Shown: positions 14,702 to 24,415, counted from the stretch's first letter. The stretch is DNA of 64,000 nt from an uncultured Clostridia bacterium (GCA_944385105.1 CALWVR010000006.1:1-64000), one strand, 5' to 3'. Translations and numbers: made by a program. The notes: generated from the letters alone by a model not told the origin.

Positions 14702-15973
14702 TTGTTTATAGATGTTGCTAAGATAAAAGTTAAAGCTGGTGATGGAGGAAATGGAGCTGTTTCGTTCCATAGAGAAAAGTATGTAGCGGCTGGAGGGCCT
14801 GATGGAGGAGATGGAGGAAAGGGTGGAAATGTAGTTTTCCGCGTTGATAGTAGTCTTTCTACACTAGCTGATTTTAGATATAAAAGAAAATATGTGGCTA
14901 AAAACGGTGAAAATGGAAAAGGAAAGAGGGCCTCAGGAAAAAGTGCTGAAGATTTGGTGATAAGGGTTCCTAAAGGGACCCTAGTTAAAGATGCTGAAAC
15001 AGGAAAAATTATTGCTGATGTATCTAAGGAGAATAAAGAATTTGTTATAGCAAAAGGCGGAAAAGGTGGATATGGGAATATGCATTTTGCTACACCTACG
15101 AGGCAAGTTCCTAGATTTTCAAAGCCCGGCCTAAAGGGTGAGGAGATGGAGATACAGCTCGAGCTTAAGCTTTTAGCTGATGTTGGGTTGGTAGGTTTTC
15201 CTAATGTAGGTAAGTCAACACTTATTTCTGTGGTAAGTCATGCAAAACCGGTTATAGCTAATTATCATTTTACTACTATTACTCCTGTTTTAGGAGTAGT
15301 AAGAATGCAAGAGGGTTCTTCTTTTGTTATAGCAGATATACCTGGTCTTATAGAAGGGGCAGGTGAAGGGCTAGGCCTAGGTCATCAATTTTTAAGACAT
15401 ATTGAACGTTGCCGCTTGTTGATACATGTTGTTGATGTATCAGGAAGTGAAGGAAGAAACCCTATAGAAGACTTCAATACTATAAATGAAGAACTGATAA
15501 AATTCAATCTGGAACTTTCAAAAAGGCCCATGATAGTAGCGATGAATAAGTGTGATCTTGCAACGGAAGAACAAATAAAAGAGTTTAAAAGTTATGTTAA
15601 ATTAAATGGATATGAAAGTTTTGAGATAATGGCACCTATAAGATATGGTGTGGATAGTTTACTAAAGAAGGTGCAGGAAACACTTACTAATTTACCACCA
15701 ATCAAAGTGTATGAGGCGGAATATATCCCGAATACATTGGAAGCTAATGATGATAATGAAATAAAGGTGGAGAAAGTAAATGGAAAATATTATGTTGAAG
15801 GAAAACGAATTGAAAGATTAATAGGATCGATAAACTTTGATGATTATGAATCATTGCAGTATTTTCAAAAGAAACTTATGGATTTTGGTGCAATAGATAT
15901 GTTGCATAAAGAGGGAGTACAAGAAGGAGATACTGTTAATATATGTGATGTAGAGTTTGAATTTTTTAATTAG
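14702..15973 (+). CDS. obg: GTPase Obg/CgtA
   Basis: 423 residues from TTG 14702, which follows GAGGGTGA and begins FIDVAKIKVKAGDGGNG, the conserved glycine-rich Obg fold. A longer frame back into rpmA is not the real start. The GTPase motif G1 GFPNVGKST is at 165-173, followed by DIPG and NKCD. The C-terminal ~70 residues form the OCT domain (VNGKYYVEGKRIERLIG). Obg acts in late 50S assembly and in growth and stress signalling. It is followed closely by mrnC. Confidence 0.96.
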   Translation: MFIDVAKIKVKAGDGGNGAVSFHREKYVAAGGPDGGDGGKGGNVVFRVDSSLSTLADFRYKRKYVAKNGENGKGKRASGKSAEDLVIRVPKGTLVKDAETGKIIADVSKENKEFVIAKGGKGGYGNMHFATPTRQVPRFSKPGLKGEEMEIQLELKLLADVGLVGFPNVGKSTLISVVSHAKPVIANYHFTTITPVLGVVRMQEGSSFVIADIPGLIEGAGEGLGLGHQFLRHIERCRLLIHVVDVSGSEGRNPIEDFNTINEELIKFNLELSKRPMIVAMNKCDLATEEQIKEFKSYVKLNGYESFEIMAPIRYGVDSLLKKVQETLTNLPPIKVYEAEYIPNTLEANDDNEIKVEKVNGKYYVEGKRIERLIGSINFDDYESLQYFQKKLMDFGAIDMLHKEGVQEGDTVNICDVEFEFFN

Positions 15974-15983
15974 GAGAGATAAT

Positions 15984-16370
15984 TTGAATAGACTATATGA
16001 TGAAATTTGTGACTATAAAAATTTAAGTCCTCTTGCACTTGCATTTATTGGAGATAGCGTTTTCGACTTACTTGTAAAAGAGCAGCTAGTATGCAAAGCA
16101 AATCGTCCTATAAAGAAGTTGCACAAAATGTCTGTCGATAGAGTATGCTGTCAAACCCAGTCTAAATATATGGAAAAACTAATGGAATCTTTAACAGACG
16201 AAGAAATAAAAATTTATAAGAGGGGAAGAAATGCATATACACACCATACTCCTAAAAATGCTACAAATGCAGAGTATCATAGTGCAACGGGATTTGAAGC
16301 TTTAATAGGCTATCTATATTTAAAGGGAGATATTAATAGACTAAGGGAAATTTTTGAAATATTAGATTAG
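15984..16370 (+). CDS. mrnC: Mini-ribonuclease 3
   Basis: 128 residues from TTG 15984, which has AGGAGAG five bases upstream; an earlier TTG inside obg is less likely. It is an RNase III catalytic domain without the double-strand RNA binding domain. Key acids are Asp24 in FIGDSVFD and the glutamate of GFEALIGYLY. The RNAYTHHTPKNATNAEYHSATG block is typical. It matures 23S rRNA ends in Firmicutes. Its placement next to Obg keeps ribosome maturation genes together. Confidence 0.93.
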   Translation: MNRLYDEICDYKNLSPLALAFIGDSVFDLLVKEQLVCKANRPIKKLHKMSVDRVCCQTQSKYMEKLMESLTDEEIKIYKRGRNAYTHHTPKNATNAEYHSATGFEALIGYLYLKGDINRLREIFEILD

Positions 16371-16384
16371 TAAGGAGTGTCAAC

Positions 16385-17359
16385 ATGTTAAAAGGCAAAG
16401 ACTCTAAAACTATAGAATGGATAAATGATATTGTTATTATCATTTTAGGTTGCTTTATATATTCGATATCTATAAATTGTTTTACCGATCCAAACAATAT
16501 TTCTCCTGGAGGGGTAATAGGGATAGGACAGCTAATAGAAGATATAACAAATGGTATGATTCCAAAAGGAATGTTTGGACTACTTTTAAATTTTCCTATA
16601 TTTATTTGGGCATTTATTGAGCTTAATTGGAGAGGGCTTATAAAAAATTTATTTGCAACGGTTGCTTTAAACGTTGTTGTAGATATTACATCTTTAGCGG
16701 GTAAATTTTCAATATTACCTTTGCCAGAGTATAAGGGAGATATGATGATAGCAGCTATTCTAGCAGGAGTGACTGGTGGAATAGGACTAGGAATAATATT
16801 TGTAAGGGGAGCAGCAACTGGAGGGACTGACCTTTTAGCAACTCTTGCTAAAATACATATACCACACATGCCTGTAGGAAAGATATTACTTTTTATAGAT
16901 GGAACGATTGTAGGTGTGTCAGCTTTTGTATATAGCATTGGAAGTAGTGATCCTTATGCTATAATAAATGGAGCTACTTATGCTGCTATTTTAATATTTA
17001 TCATGTCTAAAGTTATAGATGCTATGATGTATGGTTCTAGCAAGGGAACGGGAAGAATAATGTTTATAGTTTCAAAAAAGAGTGAAGAAATTTCAAAACG
17101 TATAATGAATGAACTTAATAGAGGTGTGACAGCTTTAAAATCAAGAGGAGCTTACACATCAGAAGATGGAGAAATGCTATTAAGTGCACTGAAAAAACAA
17201 GAGGTACATAAGGCTTATGATATCATAAAAGAGGTAGATGATAAGGCTTTTGTTATAGTGGGGGATGCTGGAGAAATCAGCGGAAATGGATTTAAGGAGT
17301 TTGATAAAGAGCTTGAGCGTTCGGGGCTCTTTAAGAAGATTCTAAAAAAGGAAAGATAG
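16385..17359 (+). CDS. YitT family membrane protein (DUF161/DUF2179)
   Basis: 324 residues. About five to six membrane segments fill residues 15-205, with the family signatures FTDPNNISPGGVIGIGQL and ATGGTDLLATL. A soluble DUF2179 domain follows (IMFIVSKKSEEI, MNELNRGVTALKSRG). AAGGAG precedes the ATG. YitT proteins are common in Firmicutes, and their transported substrate is not established. The next gene is a shorter, more diverged copy. Confidence 0.88.
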   Translation: MLKGKDSKTIEWINDIVIIILGCFIYSISINCFTDPNNISPGGVIGIGQLIEDITNGMIPKGMFGLLLNFPIFIWAFIELNWRGLIKNLFATVALNVVVDITSLAGKFSILPLPEYKGDMMIAAILAGVTGGIGLGIIFVRGAATGGTDLLATLAKIHIPHMPVGKILLFIDGTIVGVSAFVYSIGSSDPYAIINGATYAAILIFIMSKVIDAMMYGSSKGTGRIMFIVSKKSEEISKRIMNELNRGVTALKSRGAYTSEDGEMLLSALKKQEVHKAYDIIKEVDDKAFVIVGDAGEISGNGFKEFDKELERSGLFKKILKKER

Positions 17360-17367
17360 AATAAATG

Positions 17368-17391
17368 AGCATCTTTGAGTTAGAAGATGCT
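17368..17391 (+). terminator. Weak hairpin between the YitT genes
   Basis: AGCATCTT pairs with AAGATGCT around an eight-base loop, followed by a weak TATGTTTTA tail. It could partly terminate transcription before the second YitT gene. Confidence 0.45.
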
Positions 17392-17432
17392 TATGTTTTA
17401 TCTAGTTTATGTAATAAGGAGGCTCTTAGGCT

Positions 17433-18284
17433 TTGTCGTGGTTTCGAAAGTTAGATTTCAAATTATATTTTTTTAACTTATTAGGTTGTTTTCTTTTTTC
17501 AGTTTCCTTAAACTGCTTTGCTGAACCATGTGGTATTTCAACAGGAGGAATAGTTGGAGTAGGACAACTTATTTTCAAATTTACAGGAGTTCCAATTGGA
17601 ATCCTTTGTTTAATATTAAATATTCCTATAATAATTTTAGGCGTAAAAAAGTTAGGTAAAAATAAAATGCTCAAGAATGTTGCTTTATCGTTTTTTATGT
17701 ATGTGTTGATTGATATAACAGCAGTATTTTTACCAAAGTACGAAGGCAATGCAATAATATCAGCTATTTTATCTGGTGTTATAGGAGGAATAGGGTTATC
17801 CCTCATATTTATGACAGGACTAGCTACAGGAGGGACAGGCCTTTTGTCAGCTATAATATGTGATTCTTTACCGTATATAGATGTTGGAAAGATGATTTTA
17901 ATTTTAGATGGCTCTATAGTTGTAATTTCTTCTTTTATATTGTGTACAGAGCAAGATATTCTAATGAGTACATTATCGAAGATTATATATTCGACTATAC
18001 TGCTTTTTATACAGAGTAAAGTTATTGATTATATAATTAGAACAATAAAAGTTGAATCGGAAAAAATTGTTTCAATTATATCTAAAAATGCAAAGTTTAT
18101 ATTAGATAGTTTACAAAAGGAATTGCAATCTGACATAGCTTCAATTGAAACTTGTGGTGAAAACATAAATGCAAATAGAGAGGTTTTGATAGGTAAGATA
18201 AAGAAAAAGGACATTAACAAAGCATATAAGATAATAAGGGAAATAGATAATAAGGCATTGGTAATATTAAATAATCCTAAATAA
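17433..18284 (+). CDS. YitT family membrane protein, second copy
   Basis: 283 residues from TTG 17433, which has AAGGAGG ten bases upstream. The order of motifs is the same as its neighbour: NCFAEPCGISTGGIVGVGQL, then ATGGTGLLSAI, then a DUF2179-like domain (VSIISKNAKFILDSLQKEL, IASIETCGENI). It is ~40 residues shorter than the first copy and more diverged, so the duplication is old. The pair ends at a strong terminator. Confidence 0.87.
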   Translation: MSWFRKLDFKLYFFNLLGCFLFSVSLNCFAEPCGISTGGIVGVGQLIFKFTGVPIGILCLILNIPIIILGVKKLGKNKMLKNVALSFFMYVLIDITAVFLPKYEGNAIISAILSGVIGGIGLSLIFMTGLATGGTGLLSAIICDSLPYIDVGKMILILDGSIVVISSFILCTEQDILMSTLSKIIYSTILLFIQSKVIDYIIRTIKVESEKIVSIISKNAKFILDSLQKELQSDIASIETCGENINANREVLIGKIKKKDINKAYKIIREIDNKALVILNNPK

Positions 18285-18285
18285 A

Positions 18286-18321
18286 AACATCATTTCATAA
18301 TTTTATGAAATGATGTTTTAA
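18286..18321 (+). terminator. Strong terminator after YitT pair
   Basis: A perfect 15-bp stem, AACATCATTTCATAA with TTATGAAATGATGTT, is followed by TTAAAAG. Closes the operon beginning at obg/mrnC. Confidence 0.85.
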
Positions 18322-18375
18322 AAGTAATATTTTAGTTAATAACTTTTAATAATGGCTTTATTTAATGGGGCCATC

Positions 18376-18477
18376 CTAATTATTATTGTTGCTGTTGTTT
18401 GACTTATCCTGTTTGTTGTTAGACTGTTTGTTCTGTTTTTGGTTGTTGTTCTGACAATTCTGGTTATTCTGTGACAT
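18376..18477 (-). CDS. Tiny Asn/Gln-rich protein, 33 aa
   Basis: On the minus strand GGGGTGA precedes an ATG at 18477 that opens a 33-codon frame, MSQNNQNCQNNNQKQNKQS, ending in asparagines and TAG. More than half the residues are Asn or Gln, with one cysteine. The excellent ribosome binding site and clean start make a real gene likely. Tiny Asn/Gln-rich proteins are seen among spore and envelope proteins of clostridia, but I cannot assign it. It is divergent from the rRNA methyltransferase gene. Confidence 0.6.
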   Translation of the reverse strand: MSQNNQNCQNNNQKQNKQSNNKQDKSNNSNNNN

Positions 18478-18613
18478 AAAGTTCACCCCCCTCATGCGTT
18501 AAATATTATAACGTGAGAAACAATTGGCGATCTAAACTTTTAATATCGATCGCTTTAATATTGTTAGCAAAAAAAAATTATTTATTCTTAATTTTGTTGT
18601 CGGAGGACAAAAA

Positions 18614-19954
18614 ATGAATTTACCTATAGAGTATAAAAATAGAATGCATAAAATTTTAAAAAATGAATATGATAAATTTTTACTTAGTTATGAAAAGCCG
18701 TGCTTTAGAGGACTAAGAGTAAATACACTAAAAATTAGTGTTGATAGATTTAAAAGTATATTTCCTTATAAGATATCAAGCTCAAGCTTTTCATTTGATA
18801 ATTTTTATTTAGTGGATGAGGTAGAATCAATAGGTACAACGCCACTTCATCATGCAGGAGCGTTTTATGTTCAGGAACCATCGGCTTCTAGCGCAGTTAC
18901 TATATTAGATGTGAAACCATTTGATATAGTATTGGATCTTTGTGCTGCTCCAGGTGGAAAAGCAACACAGATCGCATCAAGGTTAAATGGAGAAGGTCTG
19001 ATTTGGGCTAACGAGGTGATTAGCAGTAGGGCTAGAATTTTGTTATCTAATATAGAAAGGATGGGAGTAAGAAATTCAGTAGTGTCATCTTGTCATCCTG
19101 GTATATTGTGTAGTAAATTAAAAGGCTTTTTTGATAAAATTTTAGTTGATGCTCCCTGTTCGGGGGAGGGAATGTTTAGAAAAAACATTAATTCTATAAG
19201 TGAGTGGTCACTAGAACATGTAGCCGCTTGCGCTAAAAGACAACTTGAAATTTTGAATAGTGCTGCACAAGCACTTAAAAAAGATGGAACATTGGTGTAC
19301 TCAACTTGTACATTTTCAGTTGAAGAAAATGAAAATGTGGTGAAAGATTTTTTAAAGTTGAATGAAGATTTTATAATAGAAAAAATACAAGTAGATTTTG
19401 GTAGACCAGCTTTTAATCTAAAGGAGGCCAGAAGAATATTTCCTTTAGATGGAGGAGAAGGTCACTTTATTGCAAAGTTTAGAAAAGTTAAACAAACACA
19501 ATGTAATGTAAAAAATTATAATTTTAAAGCTAGAAAAAATAAAGATAATATATTAGGAGAAAAATTATTTAAAGAAATATTTAATATTTCTCCTTATGGA
19601 GTTATTAAGAAAATAGATAATAAATTTTTTGTTTTACCAAAAAATTTACCTGATCTTAATGGAGTAAATGTTTTAAGAGCAGGAGTATTGTTGGGATGTG
19701 AGAAAGGCAGTATTTTAGAACCGGCTCATGCTGCATTTATGGCTTCTTCTTGTAGAGAACTTAATAATGTAGTTTCATTAAGCTCCGTAGATTTTAATGC
19801 GGCTGCTTTTTTAAGAGGAGAAGAAATTAATATTTCTGAAGAACTTAAAGGATATACAGGAGTTTGCCTAGATGGACTAGTTTCGGGTTTTGGTAAAGCA
19901 TCTAAAGGCAGGTTAAAAAATAAATATCCGAAGGGACTTAGGAATAATAGATGA
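18614..19954 (+). CDS. RsmF/NOP2-type rRNA cytosine-C5 methyltransferase
   Basis: 446 residues after GGAGGA. The SAM-binding site is LDLCAAPGGKATQIAS. The two catalytic cysteines are in DAPCSGEGMFRKN and YSTCTFSVEENE, which define the RsmB/RsmF/NOP2 m5C family. It lacks the N-terminal NusB-like domain of RsmB. It has a C-terminal extension with HAAFMAS and SGFGKASKGRLKNKYPKGLR, as in the Gram-positive RsmF/YebU-like enzymes. It methylates cytosines in 16S rRNA; the exact site cannot be told from sequence. Confidence 0.9.
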   Translation: MNLPIEYKNRMHKILKNEYDKFLLSYEKPCFRGLRVNTLKISVDRFKSIFPYKISSSSFSFDNFYLVDEVESIGTTPLHHAGAFYVQEPSASSAVTILDVKPFDIVLDLCAAPGGKATQIASRLNGEGLIWANEVISSRARILLSNIERMGVRNSVVSSCHPGILCSKLKGFFDKILVDAPCSGEGMFRKNINSISEWSLEHVAACAKRQLEILNSAAQALKKDGTLVYSTCTFSVEENENVVKDFLKLNEDFIIEKIQVDFGRPAFNLKEARRIFPLDGGEGHFIAKFRKVKQTQCNVKNYNFKARKNKDNILGEKLFKEIFNISPYGVIKKIDNKFFVLPKNLPDLNGVNVLRAGVLLGCEKGSILEPAHAAFMASSCRELNNVVSLSSVDFNAAAFLRGEEINISEELKGYTGVCLDGLVSGFGKASKGRLKNKYPKGLRNNR

Positions 19955-19976
19955 TGTGTTATTTATTTTATAAAAC

Positions 19977-20005
19977 TTGCCAAATGTTATTTAGCGTGAT
20001 ATAAT
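19977..20005 (+). promoter_or_regulatory. Promoter of the phospholipase-C-like gene
   Basis: TTGCCA, 17 bases, TATAAT, about 40 bases upstream of ATG 20046. Confidence 0.8.
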
Positions 20006-20045
20006 TTATTTATGCAGTTTTGCTCAACAGGAGGGGAGGGAAAGG

Positions 20046-20912
20046 ATGCCTTCAGCTATAACACATTATTTGCAGTCGGGAAGAGTAATAAATAAATTAG
20101 TTAGTGATGGAATTAATATCAATATAGACAAAGACTCTTTTTTATGGGGAGCTCAAGGCCCAGACTTTCTACTTAGTCATAGATGTTTACCGTTTCAAAA
20201 AGGAGAAAGTATTAAAAAAATTGGTGCCAAGATACAGGATGATAATTTAGAAAATTTGATAAATTATATAAAAGCTTTTTTATATAAAAATACGCCGGGG
20301 GAATTAGGTCTCTCTTATATTATGGGCTTTATTTGTCACAGTGTACTAGATAGGATAGCATTTCCGTTTATAAGTTATGGGGCCGAGAATTTGTCACGTA
20401 TTGAAAAGGATATTACCAAAAATATATGTAGAAATAACATAAAGTCTAACCTTGATGTAATAATATTAAGATATGAGAAACAGATGCTTACAACAGAGAT
20501 TAATCTTAATAGTCTATTGCCAAATAATGACAAAGTAAAAGATTTTATGGTGACCTTCTTTTATGACATTATTTATAACCACTATGATTCCTCAATAACA
20601 GTGGGAAAGATAATTGAAGCTATTAATGACTTTAAAAAATTTTTTGCTCTCATGAATGATAGTACAGGTAAAAAGAAGGACTTTGTAAAATTTTTAGAGA
20701 GTTTTACTAATAAAGGCGCTTTCATGTCTAGCTATATGAGGGATGTTACAGAAGATGACACTTATGACTATGCTAATATATCAAATAGTCAATGGCAATG
20801 GCCTGAAGATACAGGAGAAATTCACACGGATAGTTTCTTTGACCTTTATGAAGAGTCTATTATTGATTCTTCAGACTTAATTAAAGGTCTTATTGTGGAT
20901 TATATTAGTTAA
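20046..20912 (+). CDS. Zinc-dependent phospholipase C family protein
   Basis: 288 residues. The N-terminal MPSAITHYLQSGRVI, then FLWGAQGPDFLLSHRCLP and YIMGFICHSVLDRIAFPF, carry the His/Asp pattern of the zinc-dependent phospholipase C-like domain found in many Firmicutes (ligands His7, Asp41, His95 and Asp99 by pattern). No signal peptide is seen, so it is likely cytoplasmic, unlike the secreted toxins of the same fold. Substrate unknown. A single-gene unit with its own promoter. Confidence 0.8.
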   Translation: MPSAITHYLQSGRVINKLVSDGININIDKDSFLWGAQGPDFLLSHRCLPFQKGESIKKIGAKIQDDNLENLINYIKAFLYKNTPGELGLSYIMGFICHSVLDRIAFPFISYGAENLSRIEKDITKNICRNNIKSNLDVIILRYEKQMLTTEINLNSLLPNNDKVKDFMVTFFYDIIYNHYDSSITVGKIIEAINDFKKFFALMNDSTGKKKDFVKFLESFTNKGAFMSSYMRDVTEDDTYDYANISNSQWQWPEDTGEIHTDSFFDLYEESIIDSSDLIKGLIVDYIS

Positions 20913-20925
20913 TTGTCAACTTTTA

Positions 20926-20954
20926 TTGAAAAAAAAGCATTTTTTTGCTATACT
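20926..20954 (+). promoter_or_regulatory. Promoter of polysaccharide genes
   Basis: TTGAAA, 17 bases, TATACT, about 40 bases before the sugar transferase start. Confidence 0.7.
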
Positions 20955-20996
20955 TGTAAGAGTTTCTTAAGTTTTTACTAGAGAGGTTTGATACAA

Positions 20997-21686
20997 TTGT
21001 TTTTAAGGCGTTGGGAAGAGCTTAATGATGATTTAAAAAATGATGAAGTAAAGTATTACTATGATCTCCTATCAAATAAAAAATTTGATATTATCTTGAA
21101 ACGAGTTTTTGATTTTACTTTGTCTTTCATTCTATTGCTATTATTGTCGCCAATACTTATTTTCTTGTCATTATTAGTTAAAGCTACATCAAGTGGTCCA
21201 ATTTTGTATAAGCAAGAGAGAGTGACAACTTATGGAAAAACTTTCAATATACTTAAATTTAGAACTATGGTAAAAGATGCTGATAAGATAGGTGAGTTAG
21301 TTACATTAAGTAATGATGATAGAATAACTAAGATAGGTGGGTTTTTGAGAAAAACTAGACTTGATGAATTGCCTCAACTTTTGAATATTATAGCAGGACA
21401 AATGAGCTTTGTGGGAACAAGACCTGAGGTACAAAAATATGTAAATTATTATACAGACAGAATGAAAGCAACTCTTCTTTTACCGGCGGGTGTTACATCT
21501 CTTGCAAGTATTACTTTTAAAGATGAATCTAATAAGCTTATAAGTCAAGAAAGCGCAAGTGAAATATATATTAATGAAATTTTACCTATAAAAATGCAAT
21601 TTAATATTGAGTACTTAGAAAAATTTAATCTTATTTATGATTTAAAGTTAATAATTAAAACGGTTATAGCCGTAATTAATAAATAG
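20997..21686 (+). CDS. Initiating sugar-phosphate transferase (WcaJ/PglC family)
   Basis: 229 residues from TTG 20997, ten bases after GAGAGG; the in-frame TTG at 20988 is only one base from that site. One hydrophobic hairpin (FTLSFILLLLLSPILIFLSLL) is followed by KQERVTTYGKTFNILKFRTM, LRKTRLDELPQLLNI and MSFVGTRPE, the signature of bacterial sugar transferases. These enzymes move a phosphosugar onto undecaprenyl phosphate at the inner membrane face, the first step of surface polysaccharide or glycan assembly. The next genes are an aminotransferase and an O-antigen-ligase-like protein. Confidence 0.92.
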   Translation: MFLRRWEELNDDLKNDEVKYYYDLLSNKKFDIILKRVFDFTLSFILLLLLSPILIFLSLLVKATSSGPILYKQERVTTYGKTFNILKFRTMVKDADKIGELVTLSNDDRITKIGGFLRKTRLDELPQLLNIIAGQMSFVGTRPEVQKYVNYYTDRMKATLLLPAGVTSLASITFKDESNKLISQESASEIYINEILPIKMQFNIEYLEKFNLIYDLKLIIKTVIAVINK

Positions 21687-21700
21687 TAGAGAAGATGGTT

Positions 21701-22906
21701 ATGATGAATATTATAAAGTTTTCACCTCCTGATATAACAGAAGAGGAAATAAAAGAAGTAACTAAATCAATGAAGTCTGGATGGATAACAACTGGTCCTA
21801 GAACTAAAGAGTTTGAAAAGAAAATAGCCGACTATTGTAAAGTAGATAAAGCTGTTTGTTTAAATTCTGCAACTGCATGTATGGAACTAATACTTAGAGT
21901 ATTAGGAGTGGGGCCAGGAGACGAAGTTATTACAAGTGCTTATACATATACAGCAACATGCAGTGTTATATATCATGTCGGGGCAAAACCGATTTTAATT
22001 GATACTCAAAGAGATTCATTTGAAATGGACTATAACTTGGTAGAAAAGGCAATAACACCAAGAACAAAGGTAATTATTCCAGTTGATCTAGCAGGAAAAA
22101 TGTGCGATTATGACAAGATATTTAAGATAGTAAATGATAAAAAAGAAATGTTCATAGCTAATAATAATTTGCAAAAAGCATTTGGAAGAATAATAGTTTT
22201 GGCTGATGCGGCACACTCATTTGGAGCTAGGTATAAGGGTAGTATTTGTGGTAGTGTAGCGGACTTTACAAGTTTTTCTTTTCATGCTGTAAAAAATCTC
22301 ACAACGGCTGAGGGTGGAGCTATAACCTGGAAAAATATAAAGAAAATAAATAATGAAGAGCTTTATAAGCAATTTATGCTATGGTCATTGCATGGTCAGA
22401 GCAAAGATGCATTAGCAAAGACACAAATTGGAAATTTTGAGTATGACATAATTTATCCAGCATATAAATGCAATATGACTGACATAATGGCAGCTATAGG
22501 TCTTGTGCAACTCAAAAGATATCCAGAAATACTTAATAGAAGAAAAGAAATAATAAAGATGTATGATGAAGGTTTAAAAGATGAGAAGGTGGATATACTT
22601 AAGCATTTTAGCAAAGACTATACTTCTAGTGGGCATTTGTATTTGGTAAGATTAATAGGAAAAAATGAAGAGGATAGAAATAATTTTATAAAAATGATGG
22701 CTGAAAAAGGAATATCTACTAATGTGCATTACAAACCTTTACCTATGTTTACAGCTTATAAAAATTTAGGCTTTAATATATTGAAATTTAAGAATGCATT
22801 TAATATGTATAAAAATGAAGTAACTCTGCCTTTACATACATTACTAACGAATGAAGAAGTAAATTATGTAATTAAAACATTTAAAGAGTGCCTTAAGAGG
22901 CTATAG
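21701..22906 (+). CDS. DegT/DnrJ/EryC1 family sugar aminotransferase
   Basis: About 401 residues. ATGs at 21695, 21701 and 21704 are possible; the purine-rich GAGAAG sits directly against the first, so the second or third is favoured. PLP enzyme of the sugar aminotransferase family: GWITTGPRTKEFE, SATACMELIL, ADAAHSFGARYKG, and the PLP lysine in SFHAVKNLTTAEGG (~residue 198). It makes an amino sugar, probably an aminated UDP-sugar for the transferase next door. The combination is like that used for bacillosamine-type glycans, but no dehydratase is present in the window. Confidence 0.9.
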   Translation: MMNIIKFSPPDITEEEIKEVTKSMKSGWITTGPRTKEFEKKIADYCKVDKAVCLNSATACMELILRVLGVGPGDEVITSAYTYTATCSVIYHVGAKPILIDTQRDSFEMDYNLVEKAITPRTKVIIPVDLAGKMCDYDKIFKIVNDKKEMFIANNNLQKAFGRIIVLADAAHSFGARYKGSICGSVADFTSFSFHAVKNLTTAEGGAITWKNIKKINNEELYKQFMLWSLHGQSKDALAKTQIGNFEYDIIYPAYKCNMTDIMAAIGLVQLKRYPEILNRRKEIIKMYDEGLKDEKVDILKHFSKDYTSSGHLYLVRLIGKNEEDRNNFIKMMAEKGISTNVHYKPLPMFTAYKNLGFNILKFKNAFNMYKNEVTLPLHTLLTNEEVNYVIKTFKECLKRL

Positions 22907-22957
22907 GATAGATAGCTATGTTTAAAACACAGGAAGTTTATGAGGAGCTGATTTTAA

Positions 22958-24415
22958 TTGAAAGATCCTACGAAAGGAATTATTAATGATATTATTTCAA
23001 ACACAAGTCTATTTAGGATAACTTTATTTATTAGCTTATTTCTATGTGGGATATTATTTTTAGACATAGTATCAGTTGTGTTAGATGTAATTTTATTTTT
23101 TTGGTCTATATTTATATTTAAAGATAGAATAAATATAAATATTTTAAAGATAAAATATAGCAAACTTTTAATACTATTTATTCTGTTATTTATATTGACA
23201 GCTACTTTGAATATATTTATAAATTTTCCACTTAATTTTTTAATAAATCTGGGTATGATATATTATACTTGTGTCTGTTTTTTCATATTTTATGGCATGT
23301 ATATAGAAAGCACATCTAAAAAGATCTTTAGTGAAATGATACTGCTATTTAAAATTATAGTTGTATTAACAACAATTTTTACTATTATTGGATTTATTTT
23401 TGTTATATTTGTAAATAAGATGGAAGTTTCTTTTAAAATGCCGATTATAGGAGAATATGAACGTTTTGTAGGCATATGGAGCAAGGATGATTATTCCGCA
23501 AGATTTACGGGTATATATACAAATCCTAATATTTTAGCTTTTAGTTCAGTTGTATCTATCATTTTTTCTCATGTACTATACAGGACGAATAATTTTATGA
23601 AAGACATGAGGAAATGGATACAAATACTAAGTTTGTGTTTAATTACAATGATAAATCTAGGTGCACTTATACTTAGTGATTCTATTGCTTCATTTTTATT
23701 TTTGATTATATACTCTGTTATTTGGTTATTTTTTAGGATACTATTTGAGGATTTTAATTTTTCAAAATTTGCTTTAGCTAAGAGAATAGCAGTTTTTTTA
23801 TTAATAGGAATATTTTTAATTTTTAGTTTATTTTTTATACGTTCTAACTTTCAAGAAGGAGCATCAGATATAATGAGTGATATATACTCGTTATTTGATA
23901 ATAAAGATTCTGATGGTGATTTTGATGGGGGAATCAGTTTTGGAAGGCATAACTATAATATAAAAGATGGAAGCGGAAGAAGAAAACTATTGAATCAGGC
24001 GATTGTATACTTTAAAAATCGGCCTATTTTAGGAATAGGACCGTCGAATGTAGTCTATTATGGTGATATTTATTTTAGTTCAGGAGTGGCATTTCCAAAT
24101 TTCCATAATGGATATGTATCAATTTTGGTAAGTAATGGACTTGCTGGTTTTGTAGTTTTTATGATTTATCTTTTAGGAATGTTTATTATGTTTTTTAAAT
24201 TTATTTTAAGTAAAAATAAGAAAATATTCAATAAATGCTTTTCAATTTTGTTTGCTGCAATAATTGCTTATAGTGTCTTTGCATTGTTTGAGAAAACTAT
24301 TTTATCTGAAGTAAATTATATGAGTTTGTTTTTATGGCTTGTTTTAGGTTATACTACTACAATAGTTTATAATAGCAATAAAGAGAGTTTTGCAATAACA
24401 AGGAATAAAAAGTAA
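22958..24415 (+). CDS. O-antigen ligase/polymerase-like membrane protein
   Basis: 485 residues from TTG 22958, ten bases after GAGGAG. About ten to twelve membrane spans and one long outside loop (about residues 305-355) containing DNKDSDGDFDGG and SGRRKLLNQAIVYF, then RPILGIGPSNV and FHNGYVSILVSNGLAG, the pattern of the O-antigen ligase/Wzy superfamily. It probably polymerises or ligates surface polysaccharide outside the membrane. Third gene of the polysaccharide group; nadE follows at 18 bases and may be co-transcribed. Confidence 0.85.
   Translation: MKDPTKGIINDIISNTSLFRITLFISLFLCGILFLDIVSVVLDVILFFWSIFIFKDRININILKIKYSKLLILFILLFILTATLNIFINFPLNFLINLGMIYYTCVCFFIFYGMYIESTSKKIFSEMILLFKIIVVLTTIFTIIGFIFVIFVNKMEVSFKMPIIGEYERFVGIWSKDDYSARFTGIYTNPNILAFSSVVSIIFSHVLYRTNNFMKDMRKWIQILSLCLITMINLGALILSDSIASFLFLIIYSVIWLFFRILFEDFNFSKFALAKRIAVFLLIGIFLIFSLFFIRSNFQEGASDIMSDIYSLFDNKDSDGDFDGGISFGRHNYNIKDGSGRRKLLNQAIVYFKNRPILGIGPSNVVYYGDIYFSSGVAFPNFHNGYVSILVSNGLAGFVVFMIYLLGMFIMFFKFILSKNKKIFNKCFSILFAAIIAYSVFALFEKTILSEVNYMSLFLWLVLGYTTTIVYNSNKESFAITRNKK

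Noticed and set aside
16333..16938. Long antisense frame opposite the first YitT gene.
   Set aside because: It mirrors codon structure of a clear membrane protein gene, has no ribosome binding site and a proline-rich, unnatural composition.
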